A DNA stretch of 64,000 nt. Source: Treponema bryantii (lineage in GTDB: Bacteria; Spirochaetota; Spirochaetia; Treponematales; Treponemataceae). The notes under the pieces were generated by a model. It ran no database searches and was not told where the DNA came from. It worked only from the letters and a program-made list of their open reading frames with translations. Made by a program: the position numbers and the translations under genes. This document shows, piece after piece, positions 33,673 to 42,781 of this stretch; the first letter of the stretch is position 1; each line of letters opens with the position of its first letter. The stretch is taken from positions 2,728,001 through 2,792,000 of the forward strand of contig NZ_AP025286.1 in the NCBI RefSeq assembly GCF_036492245.1, in the 5' to 3' direction.

Positions 33673-35230
33673 TATATTAGTAACAGATGATGAACAGATT
33701 GTAATCGATTCTCTTTCCTTCATAATCAACAAAAACTTTGCTGATGAAGCCCGTGTATTTACTGCACTTTCCGGCACAGAAGCAATTGAAATTGTTATGA
33801 AAGAAAATATCGACATTATGTTCATGGACATCAACATGCCTGGACTCAGCGGTCTTGAAACTGTAAGTGTAATCACAAAGCTCAAACCGAATATTGTTTT
33901 TGTGATTTTAAGTGCCTTTGACCGCTTTCAGTATGCACAGGAAGCAATCAATCTTGGAGCCTATAAATATATAACAAAACCGGTAAACAGAAATGTCGTA
34001 ATAGAAACTATCAGAGGCGCAATGCAGCTGGTTCAGGAAAAACAGGGTAAACTTTCTGCAGACATGGAGCTTCACAAAAAACTCGACCTTGTTTCTCCAA
34101 TGATTGAAAATGATTTTATCTATGCCTGTATCTACAACAATGATAAATCTATAGATCTATCTTCTTACCTCGATTATTTTAATCTTACCGATAATCCGTG
34201 GGTTTTCTGCTGTTTTGAATTTCCAAACATCAATTCAGATAACCAGTACAGCACATACTTAAAGATTCATGAACTTTTAAATACAGAGCACCGCTGTCTT
34301 GTAAGCAGCTTTATCATGAACCGTATTGTAGTATTTTTCCCGATTTTTTCTGTTACCCCTGAATATTCAGAAATCCAGGAACAGATAAAAAAATTCTACA
34401 CTACTCTCAGCTATAATATTACAACAGGAATCCGTGCCGGAGTAAGTACAATCTTTTCTGATAAGACAAAACTTCAGGCTTCTTACAGTGAAGCACTTTC
34501 TGCACTTAATAAATCAGCATCTGGCGGCGGACTTATCTTTTCTGATGGAATGAGTTTTACCGGTGAGCAGGAATCAACCTTAAAGAAATCAAGTACCGGA
34601 GAATTCAAAAATCAGATTATAAACAAACTTTCATCTGGAGATTCAAACGGAGTAAAATCTTTCCTTGAACTCTTTACTTCTGAATTGATTTCCCAGCAGC
34701 TTCCTGGAGATAAAATCAAAAATTCATTCTTTGAATTAATTGTTACTGCAAACAATGCAACAAAAGAACAGAACAAAGCTTTTTCAAGCGATACTTTCGA
34801 TAATGCATTTGCAACGCTCAGCACAGAAAATGATATTAAACTGATAAAAGAGTTTGCCCAGAAATTCCTTATGGAATGTACACAGGCAGTTTCCAGTGTT
34901 AAAAAGGCAGAAGAAAATCCTATCATTAAGAAAGTGTGCACATATGTTGATGAAAATCTTTCACAGGATATTTCACTCGAAACTGCTGCAGACTTTGCAG
35001 GTGTAAGTTCCTTTTATTTAAGTAAGCTTTTCAAAGAAGAAAAAGGTGAAACTTTCATCAATTTTATTTCTGACAAGAGGCTTGAAAAATCACGTCAGCT
35101 TCTGTCTGAAACCAATCTTTCTATTAAAGAGATTACTGCTGAAGTTGGTTATAATGACCAGAACTACTTCAGCCGAATATTTAAAACAAAGTACGGCCTT
35201 TCACCAAAGGAATACAGGAAGGTAAAATAA
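33665..35230 (+). CDS. Response regulator with AraC-type DNA-binding domain (YesN type)
   Basis: This 521-residue protein has an N-terminal receiver (residues 1-120) with the phosphorylated Asp55 in MFMDINMPGLSG and the KP motif in YITKPV. A middle region of about 290 residues is typical of YesN. The C-terminal AraC helix-turn-helix pair (about 422-520) has DISLETAADFAGVSSFYLSKLFK and NYFSRIFKTKYGLSPKEYR. It should act on the transporter promoter upstream of the main binding protein. It is translationally coupled to the kinase gene. Confidence 0.93.
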   Translation: MFNILVTDDEQIVIDSLSFIINKNFADEARVFTALSGTEAIEIVMKENIDIMFMDINMPGLSGLETVSVITKLKPNIVFVILSAFDRFQYAQEAINLGAYKYITKPVNRNVVIETIRGAMQLVQEKQGKLSADMELHKKLDLVSPMIENDFIYACIYNNDKSIDLSSYLDYFNLTDNPWVFCCFEFPNINSDNQYSTYLKIHELLNTEHRCLVSSFIMNRIVVFFPIFSVTPEYSEIQEQIKKFYTTLSYNITTGIRAGVSTIFSDKTKLQASYSEALSALNKSASGGGLIFSDGMSFTGEQESTLKKSSTGEFKNQIINKLSSGDSNGVKSFLELFTSELISQQLPGDKIKNSFFELIVTANNATKEQNKAFSSDTFDNAFATLSTENDIKLIKEFAQKFLMECTQAVSSVKKAEENPIIKKVCTYVDENLSQDISLETAADFAGVSSFYLSKLFKEEKGETFINFISDKRLEKSRQLLSETNLSIKEITAEVGYNDQNYFSRIFKTKYGLSPKEYRKVK

Positions 35231-35231
35231 A

Positions 35232-36281
35232 ATGTTAAAAAAGTTTCGTTATGTGCTGACTGTAACACTCTGTCTCTCAACTATTTATTTTGTTTCCTGT
35301 AAAAAACAGGAAGCCTCTTCTACAATCCGACAGCCTTCTGCCGCACCGGCAAAGTCTCTGACTATAGGATTTTCCATTGATACGCTTGCAATCGAACGCT
35401 GGCAGCGCGACATGGATGTTTTTATTAACAAGGTAAAGGAAATGGGCGCGGACGTAATTGTCCAGAATGCCGGCAACAGCATTGAAGAGCAGAACCGTCA
35501 GCTTATGTATCTGCTCGAACGCAATGTTGATTGTGTTGTTGTTCTTCCTAAAGATGCTGCATCTATTACAGAAAGCGTACAGAAACTTCGCGCAAAAAAT
35601 ATTCCTGTTATTTCTTATGACCGCCTTGCTCTTAATGCCGATGTAAACCTTTATCTCACTATCGACAGTGAGAAGGTTGGCGAGCAGATGGCCCAGGAAA
35701 TGCTCAGATGCACAAAGGGACAAAACTGGTATTGCATTCTTGGACCTTCAGAAGATTATAATATGACTCTTATTATGGATGGAATAAAACGTATTTTACG
35801 AAACACATCCGTTCATATTAATCATACTTTCTATACCGATGGCTGGAATTACGATCTTTCTTATCAGGAAATGGTGAGAATTCTTAAAAGTGATATTTTC
35901 CCAGACGCCATTATATGCGGAAACGATGCGGTTGCAGCCAGCGTCATTCAGGCAATTAACCGCTACTATCCGGACACACATATTCCTGTATGCGGTCAGG
36001 ATGCTGATATTTCAGCCTGCCAGTATATTATTCAGGGAAAACAGGACTTTACCATCTACAAACCAATCATTCAGCTGGCAGAAGTTGCGGCAGAATGCGC
36101 AGTTCACCTTGCCCGCAAGGAAGATATATCTGAAAACCGCTTCAGAATCCGCCCTATAAACAATGGTTTTGCTGAAATTCCTGCAATCTGGCTCGAACCA
36201 ACCCATGTTGATAAATATAATCTGGATAAAGTAATTATAGAATCCGGCTTCCATAGTGCTGCTTCTATCTATAAAAATTAG
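35232..36281 (+). CDS. Sugar-binding lipoprotein, XylF/ChvE-like
   Basis: This 349-residue lipoprotein has a signal peptide and FVSC lipobox (about Cys24). It is a type I sugar-binding protein related to XylF (IGFSIDTLAIERWQRDMDVF, NAGNSIEEQNRQLMYLLER, ISYDRLALNADVNLYLTIDSEKVGEQ). The gene starts two bases after the response-regulator stop and belongs to the sensory operon, not the transport operon. It is a diverged paralogue of the main binding protein encoded next. It may be a second sensor ligand-binding unit or a low-abundance feeder. Confidence 0.85.
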   Translation: MLKKFRYVLTVTLCLSTIYFVSCKKQEASSTIRQPSAAPAKSLTIGFSIDTLAIERWQRDMDVFINKVKEMGADVIVQNAGNSIEEQNRQLMYLLERNVDCVVVLPKDAASITESVQKLRAKNIPVISYDRLALNADVNLYLTIDSEKVGEQMAQEMLRCTKGQNWYCILGPSEDYNMTLIMDGIKRILRNTSVHINHTFYTDGWNYDLSYQEMVRILKSDIFPDAIICGNDAVAASVIQAINRYYPDTHIPVCGQDADISACQYIIQGKQDFTIYKPIIQLAEVAAECAVHLARKEDISENRFRIRPINNGFAEIPAIWLEPTHVDKYNLDKVIIESGFHSAASIYKN

Positions 36282-36357
36282 CACAATTTAAACCACAAAA
36301 AAATCTAGATTTAACATATTTTCCTAGTACAAATCCCCTAAACAAAATAAGAAAATA

Positions 36358-36409
36358 GCAAAATTCTTAAGATTTTGCGTGAATTTCAGGACTTTTAATA
36401 CGCTATACT
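36358..36409 (+). promoter_or_regulatory. Control region of the xylF-like gene
   Basis: A near-palindrome at 36358-36378 (GCAAAATTCTTAAGATTTTG plus a final C) lies 25 bases upstream of a TATACT -10 box (36404-36409) that lacks a good -35 hexamer. This layout fits activation by the AraC-type regulator, as inference. Confidence 0.5.
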
Positions 36410-36423
36410 CCTATATGTATAAA

Positions 36424-36438
36424 AGAGCCGTTGGCTCT
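36424..36438 (+). other. 5' UTR hairpin of the xylF-like mRNA
   Basis: AGAGCC and GGCTCT form a six-base stem with a three-base loop just after the expected transcription start, followed by a run of A. A hairpin at the 5' end may protect this abundant mRNA. Confidence 0.45.
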
Positions 36439-36470
36439 AATAAAAAAAAAATTTAGGAGTGTTTTTTTCT

Positions 36471-37532
36471 ATGAAAAAAATTATCGCTATTCTTTTGGCA
36501 GTTGCTACATTATCAACTGCAGTATTTGCAAAAGCAAAAGCAAAAGTAGGTGTTTCAATGCCTACAAAAGACCTTCAGCGCTGGAACCAGGATGGTGCAA
36601 ACATGAAAGCTCAGCTCGAAAAAGCTGGTTATGATGTAGACCTCCAGTATGCAGCAAACGATATCCCAACACAGATATCTCAACTCGAAAACATGATTAC
36701 AGGAAAATGTAAGGTTCTCGTAATCGCATCTATCGATGGATCTGCTCTTTCTAACGTTCTTGCAACAGCTAAGAAAAAGAAGATTCAGGTAATTGCTTAC
36801 GACCGCCTTATTATGGATACAGATGCAGTTACATACTATGCAACATTCGATAACTACAAAGTAGGTACTCTCCAGGGTGACTACCTTGTTGACAAGCTCG
36901 GACTCAAGAGCCGCTCAGCTTCTGACCCAGTTTATATGGAATTCTTCACTGGTGACCCAGGTGACAACAACATCAACTTCTTCTTCGGTGGTGCTATGGA
37001 CGTTCTTAGACCATACCTCGAGAAGGGTGTAATCGTTTGCCGCTCAGGACAGACAGAAAAAGCACAGGCTGCTACTCTTAACTGGTCTACAGAAGAAGCT
37101 CAGAAGAGAATGGAAAACCTTATTACATCTAACAAGTACGGTCCAAAGGGAACAAAACTTGACGCTGTATACTGCTCTAACGACTCTACAGCTAACGGTG
37201 TAACAAACGCTCTCCTTTCTGCTGGTTATACAGCTGCTAACTTCCCAATCATCACTGGTCAGGACTGTGATATCATTTCTGTAAAGAACATGCTTAAGGG
37301 AACACAGGCTATGTCTGTATTCAAGGATACACGTACACTCGCTTCAAAAGTATCTGAAATGGTTGACGCTATCCTCTCAGGAAAGAAAGCTCCTGTAAAT
37401 GATACAAAGACATACAACAACAACGTAAAGGTTGTTCCATCATATCTTTGTGAACCAGTATTCGGTGATATCAATAACTACAAGACATTGCTTATTGATT
37501 CAGGATACTACAAGGAATCTGAACTTAAATAG
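36471..37532 (+). CDS. Sugar ABC transporter substrate-binding protein, XylF/ChvE-like
   Basis: This periplasmic protein of about 353 residues starts with a signal peptide cleaved near AVFAKA and continues with the XylF/ChvE pattern (VGVSMPTKDLQRWNQDG, VIAYDRLIMDTDAVTYYATFDNYKVG, ITGQDCDIISVKNML). It probably delivers xylose or a similar sugar to the adjacent ATPase and permease. The ATG at 36471 is preferred; a GTG at 36459 lies within the AGGAG Shine-Dalgarno region. Codon use is strongly biased, as for a very abundant protein. A terminator-like hairpin follows before the ATPase gene. Confidence 0.9.
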   Translation: MKKIIAILLAVATLSTAVFAKAKAKVGVSMPTKDLQRWNQDGANMKAQLEKAGYDVDLQYAANDIPTQISQLENMITGKCKVLVIASIDGSALSNVLATAKKKKIQVIAYDRLIMDTDAVTYYATFDNYKVGTLQGDYLVDKLGLKSRSASDPVYMEFFTGDPGDNNINFFFGGAMDVLRPYLEKGVIVCRSGQTEKAQAATLNWSTEEAQKRMENLITSNKYGPKGTKLDAVYCSNDSTANGVTNALLSAGYTAANFPIITGQDCDIISVKNMLKGTQAMSVFKDTRTLASKVSEMVDAILSGKKAPVNDTKTYNNNVKVVPSYLCEPVFGDINNYKTLLIDSGYYKESELK

Positions 37533-37552
37533 TCAGACATGACTTGATTAAA

Positions 37553-37608
37553 GGGCTGTTCCTTCCGGTGGTGGAGTTAATCGAAACCACCAGACAGCCC
37601 TTTTTTTT
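37553..37608 (+). terminator. Hairpin with T-run between binding-protein and ATPase genes
   Basis: GGGCTGT (37553-37559) pairs with ACAGCCC (37594-37600), and GGTGGT (37567-37572) pairs with ACCACC (37586-37591), followed by eight T residues. No new promoter is obvious before the ATPase gene. It probably works as a partial terminator that keeps binding protein in excess. Confidence 0.8.
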
Positions 37609-37643
37609 AATCATCTACAAATTATTAATTAAAGAGGGTTCCA

Positions 37644-39191
37644 ATGGCTAAAACATTATTGGAAATGAAAAATATTACCAAGTTATTTCCTGGCGTAAAA
37701 GCTCTGGATAACGTAAATCTGACCGTTGAAGAAGGTGAGATTCATGCTATTTGTGGTGAAAATGGTGCCGGAAAATCAACTTTGATGAATGTTCTGAGCG
37801 GTATTTATCCATATGGAACATACACAGGCGACATTGTATACGATGGTGAAATCTGTAAGTTCCAGACAATCAGGGACAGTGAGGCAAAAGGTATTGTAAT
37901 CATTCATCAGGAGCTTGCCCTTGTTCCACTTCTCACAATCGGTGAGAATATGTTCCTCGGAAACGAAAGAGGATCTAAAGCAAAAATCAACTGGTCTGAG
38001 ACCTTTGATAAATCAGATGAACTCTTAAGAATGGTTGGTCTTAAAGATTCATCAAAGACCTTAATTAAGGATATTGGTGTAGGTAAACAGCAGCTTGTAG
38101 AAATTGCAAAAGCACTCGGTAAGAACGTAAGACTTCTTATTCTTGACGAACCTACAGCATCTTTGAACGATACAGAAGCTAAGCATCTTCTTGACCTGCT
38201 TCTGGAATTCAAAAAACAGGGAATGACTTCAATTATCATTTCTCATAAATTGAACGAAGTTTCATATGTAGCTGATAAAATTACAGTTATTCGTGATGGT
38301 ACATCTATCACATCCCTTGATAAAGCAAAAGATAACTTTACTGAAGATACTATTATTTCGGCCATGGTAGGACGTTCTCTTACAGACCGATTCCCTAAGC
38401 GCGAACCTCATATTGGTGAAGTTTGTTTTGAAGTTAAAAACTGGTGCGTAGACCATCCTGTATTTGATGGAATTAAGGTTTGCGATAACATCAACTTTAA
38501 TCTTCGCAAAGGTGAAGTTCTTGGTATCTCAGGACTTATGGGTGCAGGACGTACAGAACTTGCAATGAGTATTTTCGGACACTCTTACGGTACAAACATC
38601 CATGGTCAAATATATATGAATGGAAAGGAAGTTTCCTTCCCTAATGTAAAATCTGCAATTAAAGCTGGTCTTGCTTATGTAACAGAAGACCGAAAAGGTA
38701 ACGGACTTATTCTTACTGAATCAATCTGTAAGAATACCACTGCTGCAAAACCTGAAAAGATTTCAAAGCACTTTGTACTCGACTTTGATAAAGAGCGTCA
38801 GTATTCAGAACAGATGGCAAAAGAAATGCATACTAAGTGTGCAACTGTAATGGAAGATGTAGGAAACCTTTCGGGTGGTAACATGCAGAAGGTTCTTCTC
38901 GGAAAATGGCTTTTTGCAGAACCTGATATTCTGATTCTTGATGAACCTACACGAGGTATCGACGTAGGTGCTAAGTATGAAATCTACTGTATCATCAACA
39001 GAATGGTTGCTGAAGGTAAATCTGTAATTATGATTTCTTCTGAAATGCCTGAAATTCTTGGTATGTGTGACCGCATTTACGTAATGAATGAAGGTAAAAT
39101 GATTGCAGAAATGAATGGTAAAGATGCAACTCAGGAAAAGATTATGACTGAGATTATTAACTCAGGTAAGACTGAGAACTTAGGAGAATAA
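37644..39191 (+). CDS. Sugar ABC transporter ATP-binding protein (XylG/MglA type)
   Basis: This 515-residue protein has two ABC domains in one chain, as in MglA, XylG and GguA. The first has GENGAGKST (residues 38-46) and LLILDEPTASL. The second has the altered Walker A GLMGAGRTE and an intact LSGGN signature with ILILDEPTRGIDVG, the usual asymmetry of this family. A GAGG-containing Shine-Dalgarno sequence precedes the ATG. It follows the attenuating hairpin and lies one base from the permease gene. Confidence 0.94.
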   Translation: MAKTLLEMKNITKLFPGVKALDNVNLTVEEGEIHAICGENGAGKSTLMNVLSGIYPYGTYTGDIVYDGEICKFQTIRDSEAKGIVIIHQELALVPLLTIGENMFLGNERGSKAKINWSETFDKSDELLRMVGLKDSSKTLIKDIGVGKQQLVEIAKALGKNVRLLILDEPTASLNDTEAKHLLDLLLEFKKQGMTSIIISHKLNEVSYVADKITVIRDGTSITSLDKAKDNFTEDTIISAMVGRSLTDRFPKREPHIGEVCFEVKNWCVDHPVFDGIKVCDNINFNLRKGEVLGISGLMGAGRTELAMSIFGHSYGTNIHGQIYMNGKEVSFPNVKSAIKAGLAYVTEDRKGNGLILTESICKNTTAAKPEKISKHFVLDFDKERQYSEQMAKEMHTKCATVMEDVGNLSGGNMQKVLLGKWLFAEPDILILDEPTRGIDVGAKYEIYCIINRMVAEGKSVIMISSEMPEILGMCDRIYVMNEGKMIAEMNGKDATQEKIMTEIINSGKTENLGE

Positions 39192-39192
39192 A

Positions 39193-40434
39193 ATGGAAAA
39201 CAAAGCTAGAGTTAGCAATAAACTTAAGTCAGTGTTGAAAGGCAACACTATGATTTTTATTCTTGTAGGAGTAATGCTTTTGTTCGAAATCCTTATTAGA
39301 ATTTCTGGACACGGCTCTTTGTTTGCTCCTGCAAACATCACAAACATTATTCGTCAGAATGCTTACGTAGCTATTCTTGCTACAGGTATGCTGCTTTGTA
39401 TTCTTACCGGTGGTAACATCGATTTGTCTGTTGGTTCTGTAGTTGCCCTTGTTGGTGCTCTTGCAGGTGTATTCATTGTAAATCTTGGAATGCCTATCTG
39501 GCTTGCAATCTGTCTCTGTCTCCTTATGGGTACATTGATTGGTGCTTTCCATGGTTTCTTCATTGCTTATATCCACATTCCACCGTTCATCACTACCCTC
39601 GCTGGTATGCTTTTGTGGCGTGGTGTTGCAACAATCATCCTTGATGGTAAACCAATTGCTCCATTCCCACAGAAATATCTTAACCTTTTTGAAAGCTTCA
39701 TCCCTAGTCCAAGTGATGAAACAATGGAAAAGTTCGGTGAACTTGATCTCTTTGATGAATGGGTAGATAAATATACTTTGATGGTAACTCTTATCATCAC
39801 TCTCGTATGTATTCTTGCATTCGTAATTATGGAAATCATCAGCCGCCGCAAGAAGATTAAGAACAATTACACAGTTTCTTCAACAGGATCTTTTGTTTCT
39901 AAACTTGTAATTCTTTCAATCGTAATCTTGATTTTGGGTCAGTTCCTTGCACGTGACCGTGGTCTTCCAGTAGTTCTTATTCTGATGGGTGTAATCATCG
40001 CAGTATATTCATACTTCACACAGAATACAGTTCCTGGCCGCTACCTCTATGCAATTGGTGGTAACGCAAAGGCTGCTAAACTTTCTGGTGTAAACACAGA
40101 TAACGTAATGTTCTTTGCTTACACAAACATGGGATTCATTTCTGCAGTTGCTGCTCTTGTAACAATTGCCCGCTTGAACTCTGCTCAGCCAACAGCCGGA
40201 CAGAACTACGAAATGGATGCTATCGCTTCCTGCTTCATCGGAGGTGCTTCAGCTTACGGTGGAACTGGTACAGTTTCAGGTGCTGTAATCGGTGCTATCT
40301 TCATGGGTGTATTGAACAATGGTATGTCAATCCTCGGTGTAGATATGAACTGGCAGCGTGCTGTTAAGGGTCTGGTACTTCTTGGTGCTGTAATCTTTGA
40401 CGTTGTTTCAAAGAGAAAGAAAACAAGCAAATAA
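39193..40434 (+). CDS. Sugar ABC transporter permease (XylH/GguB type)
   Basis: This 413-residue permease of the BPD_transp_2 family has about ten membrane segments. LLCILTGGNIDLSVGSVVALVGA, IPPFITTLAGMLLWRG and GGNAKAAKLSGVN (about residues 290-303) are family hallmarks. The length, above the 330 residues of RbsC, fits XylH/GguB, with a larger cytoplasmic loop around residues 165-235. It completes the transporter and is followed by a strong terminator. Confidence 0.94.
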   Translation: MENKARVSNKLKSVLKGNTMIFILVGVMLLFEILIRISGHGSLFAPANITNIIRQNAYVAILATGMLLCILTGGNIDLSVGSVVALVGALAGVFIVNLGMPIWLAICLCLLMGTLIGAFHGFFIAYIHIPPFITTLAGMLLWRGVATIILDGKPIAPFPQKYLNLFESFIPSPSDETMEKFGELDLFDEWVDKYTLMVTLIITLVCILAFVIMEIISRRKKIKNNYTVSSTGSFVSKLVILSIVILILGQFLARDRGLPVVLILMGVIIAVYSYFTQNTVPGRYLYAIGGNAKAAKLSGVNTDNVMFFAYTNMGFISAVAALVTIARLNSAQPTAGQNYEMDAIASCFIGGASAYGGTGTVSGAVIGAIFMGVLNNGMSILGVDMNWQRAVKGLVLLGAVIFDVVSKRKKTSK

Positions 40435-40478
40435 ATTGCCTATTAAAAGTTTCATTTAAGTCCTTCTTGTAAACTTTA

Positions 40479-40519
40479 CTGCCGAAGTGTAAGACACTTC
40501 GGCAGTTTTTTGTTATAAT
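40479..40519 (+). terminator. Strong terminator overlapping the next promoter
   Basis: CTGCCGAAGTGT (40479-40490) and ACACTTCGGCAG (40494-40505) form a perfect 12-base stem with a T-run. TATAAT (40514-40519) follows within the tail and ends six bases before the next ATG, so one gene's end is the next gene's leaderless promoter. Confidence 0.85.
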
Positions 40520-40525
40520 ATAGTT

Positions 40526-41335
40526 ATGAATAAGTCTGAATTATTTGTTGAATTATATAATCGCTATGGTGCTGTAAAACGCGCACGGGGATGCTTTTTA
40601 TATACAGCAAAAAATATGCGCGTAACTGACATGTATCAGGAAGAAGGCCGTGCAATTCTTGGCTGGGAAGGTGGAAGTGCTTTCACACTGATGAAGAACA
40701 CTATTTCCCGCGGACAGACAGGAAGTTTTATCTGTGAAGATAAGCCATCATTAAAACTTCAGAAGGCAGTAAGCGAGCTGTTTGCTTCAGACAGAACAGT
40801 ATTATGTTTTTCATCTCAAAAAGCAGCTTTAGCTGCAGGTCTTTCAATTTATTCGGAAGGTACAAGTGTTTACCGGCCATGGAATATTCAAAACGAAAAA
40901 ATCAATATTTCAGAAATACCAGCTCTTATTCTGAGTCCTCCCCTTCCCTGGGCAGAAACAGTTTATCTTTTGGCCTTGGATACCAAAAAACTCAATGAGA
41001 ATCCTGATGCTTTACTTCTTGTTCGCGGTGCAATTAAACTTCCTTTTGCAATGGAAGTAGCTTATACCCGTGCAATCTACAATCTGATAAAGGCACTCCA
41101 GGAACGTGAAGAAAAAAACTGGTTCATTTATGATCCTGTTCTTACAAAATACTGGGAACGCAGAGGACCTTATCTTTTCCCTAAACTTCCAGAGGATGAA
41201 TACCACAAGTTCGTACTTCACTGCCTGGATTGCGGAATATTGATAAGTCCAGAATATAATAATCCTTCCATAGTTCCTTTTGGAACAGACAAGGGTGTTT
41301 TTACAAAATTAAAAAACTCACCTTTTGAGTATTAA
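40526..41335 (+). CDS. Uncharacterised protein with faint aminotransferase-like N-terminus
   Basis: This 269-residue soluble protein opens with RARGCFLYTAKNMRVTDMYQEEGRAILGW, which recalls the start of class III PLP aminotransferases (arGxylyDxdG..lD...g...lGh). No PLP-lysine motif (such as xKgl.gG) follows and the chain is 150 residues too short. It may be a derived non-catalytic relative; I do not recognise a family. It has the TATAAT-N6-ATG arrangement and no Shine-Dalgarno sequence. It is the first of four closely spaced genes. Confidence 0.7.
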   Translation: MNKSELFVELYNRYGAVKRARGCFLYTAKNMRVTDMYQEEGRAILGWEGGSAFTLMKNTISRGQTGSFICEDKPSLKLQKAVSELFASDRTVLCFSSQKAALAAGLSIYSEGTSVYRPWNIQNEKINISEIPALILSPPLPWAETVYLLALDTKKLNENPDALLLVRGAIKLPFAMEVAYTRAIYNLIKALQEREEKNWFIYDPVLTKYWERRGPYLFPKLPEDEYHKFVLHCLDCGILISPEYNNPSIVPFGTDKGVFTKLKNSPFEY

Positions 41336-41368
41336 CAGTCGAAAATTACAATAGAAAGGGATAATTAT

Positions 41369-41659
41369 ATGGATCCACATATTTTATTGTTTATTATCAA
41401 ACTGATAACCGGCGGAATAGTTGCTTTTCTCGCTATTCTTTTGATGTCCAAAAAACGGACAGCAGCCTGGTCTTTCATGGTTTCTGGATTTCTTCTAAAC
41501 TATGCAGCTTTAGTATACGAACTATTGATTGAACTTGGTGTACTTACTGCCACAAAATATAATTTATGGGGAATTCCTGTTTCTACTTTAATCTGTGCCG
41601 TACTACCGGCTCTTTGCTATATAATAGCATTTATTATTATGCTTGCTAAACGGAACTAA
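41369..41659 (+). CDS. Small membrane protein of unknown function
   Basis: This 96-residue protein has three membrane segments (about residues 5-24, 33-55 and 69-92) with a conserved-looking turn KKRTAAW. An AAAGGG Shine-Dalgarno sequence precedes the ATG. It sits 33 bases after the previous gene and four bases before the ASCH-like gene, so all are probably cotranscribed. I do not recognise the family. Confidence 0.65.
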   Translation: MDPHILLFIIKLITGGIVAFLAILLMSKKRTAAWSFMVSGFLLNYAALVYELLIELGVLTATKYNLWGIPVSTLICAVLPALCYIIAFIIMLAKRN

Positions 41660-41663
41660 GAAA

Positions 41664-42119
41664 ATGACAAATATTGATGAATACTGGAATAAATTTATAA
41701 AAGATACTGGTCGCAGTGAAGAAGACCGCTGTGCCGGAGACTTAAACTTTGAAGCAAAAGGTTTTGTTGGTGATGAACTGATTACTCTTGTCCTCACAGA
41801 CAGAAAAACTGCTTTTTTTACAAGCTGGGCTACTTATGCAATTGATCAGGAACCGCTTCCTGTTTCCGGGGAATTATATGTAGTTTTAGACCGCGCAGAT
41901 AATCCTCGCTGTGTAATTGAAACTCAGAGTGTAGAAATTGTTCCTTTCAATGAAGTTACCTGGGAAATGGCTCGTCTGGAAGGTGAAGACGAAGATCTTG
42001 GACAGTGGAAAGAAAGAAAACAGGAATATCTTGAAGATGAAGGTGCAGTTCTTGGTTTTGAATTCACACCTGATATTAAACTTGTTTTCCAGACTTTTAA
42101 GGTTGTGTATAAAGCCTAA
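41664..42119 (+). CDS. ASCH-domain protein
   Basis: This 151-residue protein fits the ASCH fold (a PUA-like RNA-binding barrel): an N-terminal helix (NIDEYWNKFIKDTG), FVGDELITLVLTDRKTAFFTSW, LPVSGELYVVLDRADNPRCVIETQSVEIVPFNEVTWEMARLEGED and LGQWKERKQEYL. Length and motif order match the YqfB/ASCH group. Some ASCH proteins hydrolyse N4-acetylcytidine, but the activity here is unknown. The start at 41664 (MTNIDEYW) is preferred to an upstream ATG overlapping the previous gene. Confidence 0.8.
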   Translation: MTNIDEYWNKFIKDTGRSEEDRCAGDLNFEAKGFVGDELITLVLTDRKTAFFTSWATYAIDQEPLPVSGELYVVLDRADNPRCVIETQSVEIVPFNEVTWEMARLEGEDEDLGQWKERKQEYLEDEGAVLGFEFTPDIKLVFQTFKVVYKA

Positions 42120-42149
42120 AATTGACAATCCCTTATAAAGGAGTTCGAA

Positions 42150-42725
42150 GTGAAGAAATTAGCTATTATCTTTTTTTCAATATTTACTTTCTGCTTTACT
42201 CTTTCTGCTAAAGAAGATTTCTTCAGTTTTTCAGCAGGGCTTTCATCAGGAGTTCCAGTTTACGGAAGAAACTCTGTTGTTTCTACAGGCAGTGAAATAG
42301 AAAAAGGAAACAGAGTAATTCTTGGAAGTACAATAGCAGCAAATCTGAATGTCTTAAAGCAGATAAGTTTCTATCTTGGAAATGATATTCTCTGGGATAT
42401 AACCTGGAATGCATCAGATAAATCAAGCAAACTTCATGTAAGTTTTCCTCTTGGAATAAAAATATATCCTGGAATCGGCGGATTAAATGCCGGACTTGCT
42501 TATACTCTTGGTTTTAGGGCAGATAATATTAAGGTACAAGAACTTGGTGATTATAACGCTATTACACCATGGGGAAACGGTTTTAAGTTTCAGGTTGAAT
42601 ACAATTTTGCGCATGAAGGAAAATCTAAATACTATCCGAGTATAGGCGGCTACTGGAATCTGATGCCGCGTGGCAATAATTCTTATGATAATCTGATTGT
42701 GCTGTATGTAGCAGCAAACTTCTAA
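42150..42725 (+). CDS. Secreted or outer-membrane beta-barrel-like protein
   Basis: This 191-residue protein has a signal peptide cleaved near TLSAKE and then alternating amphipathic strands ending in an aromatic residue (LYVAANF), as in small outer-membrane barrels. GTG is the start codon, with an AAGGAG Shine-Dalgarno sequence seven bases upstream. No specific family is recognised. It ends the four-gene unit and is followed by a strong terminator. Confidence 0.7.
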   Translation: MKKLAIIFFSIFTFCFTLSAKEDFFSFSAGLSSGVPVYGRNSVVSTGSEIEKGNRVILGSTIAANLNVLKQISFYLGNDILWDITWNASDKSSKLHVSFPLGIKIYPGIGGLNAGLAYTLGFRADNIKVQELGDYNAITPWGNGFKFQVEYNFAHEGKSKYYPSIGGYWNLMPRGNNSYDNLIVLYVAANF

Positions 42726-42751
42726 ATAAACATTGTACACAGGACAAAAAA

Positions 42752-42780
42752 AATGACCGCTCAAAGCGGTCATTTTTTTT
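42752..42780. terminator. Rho-independent terminator between convergent genes
   Basis: AATGACCGC (42752-42760) and GCGGTCATT (42766-42774) form a perfect nine-base stem with T-runs on the plus-strand side and A-runs on the other, so it can serve both this gene and rny. Confidence 0.9.
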
Positions 42781-42781
42781 A

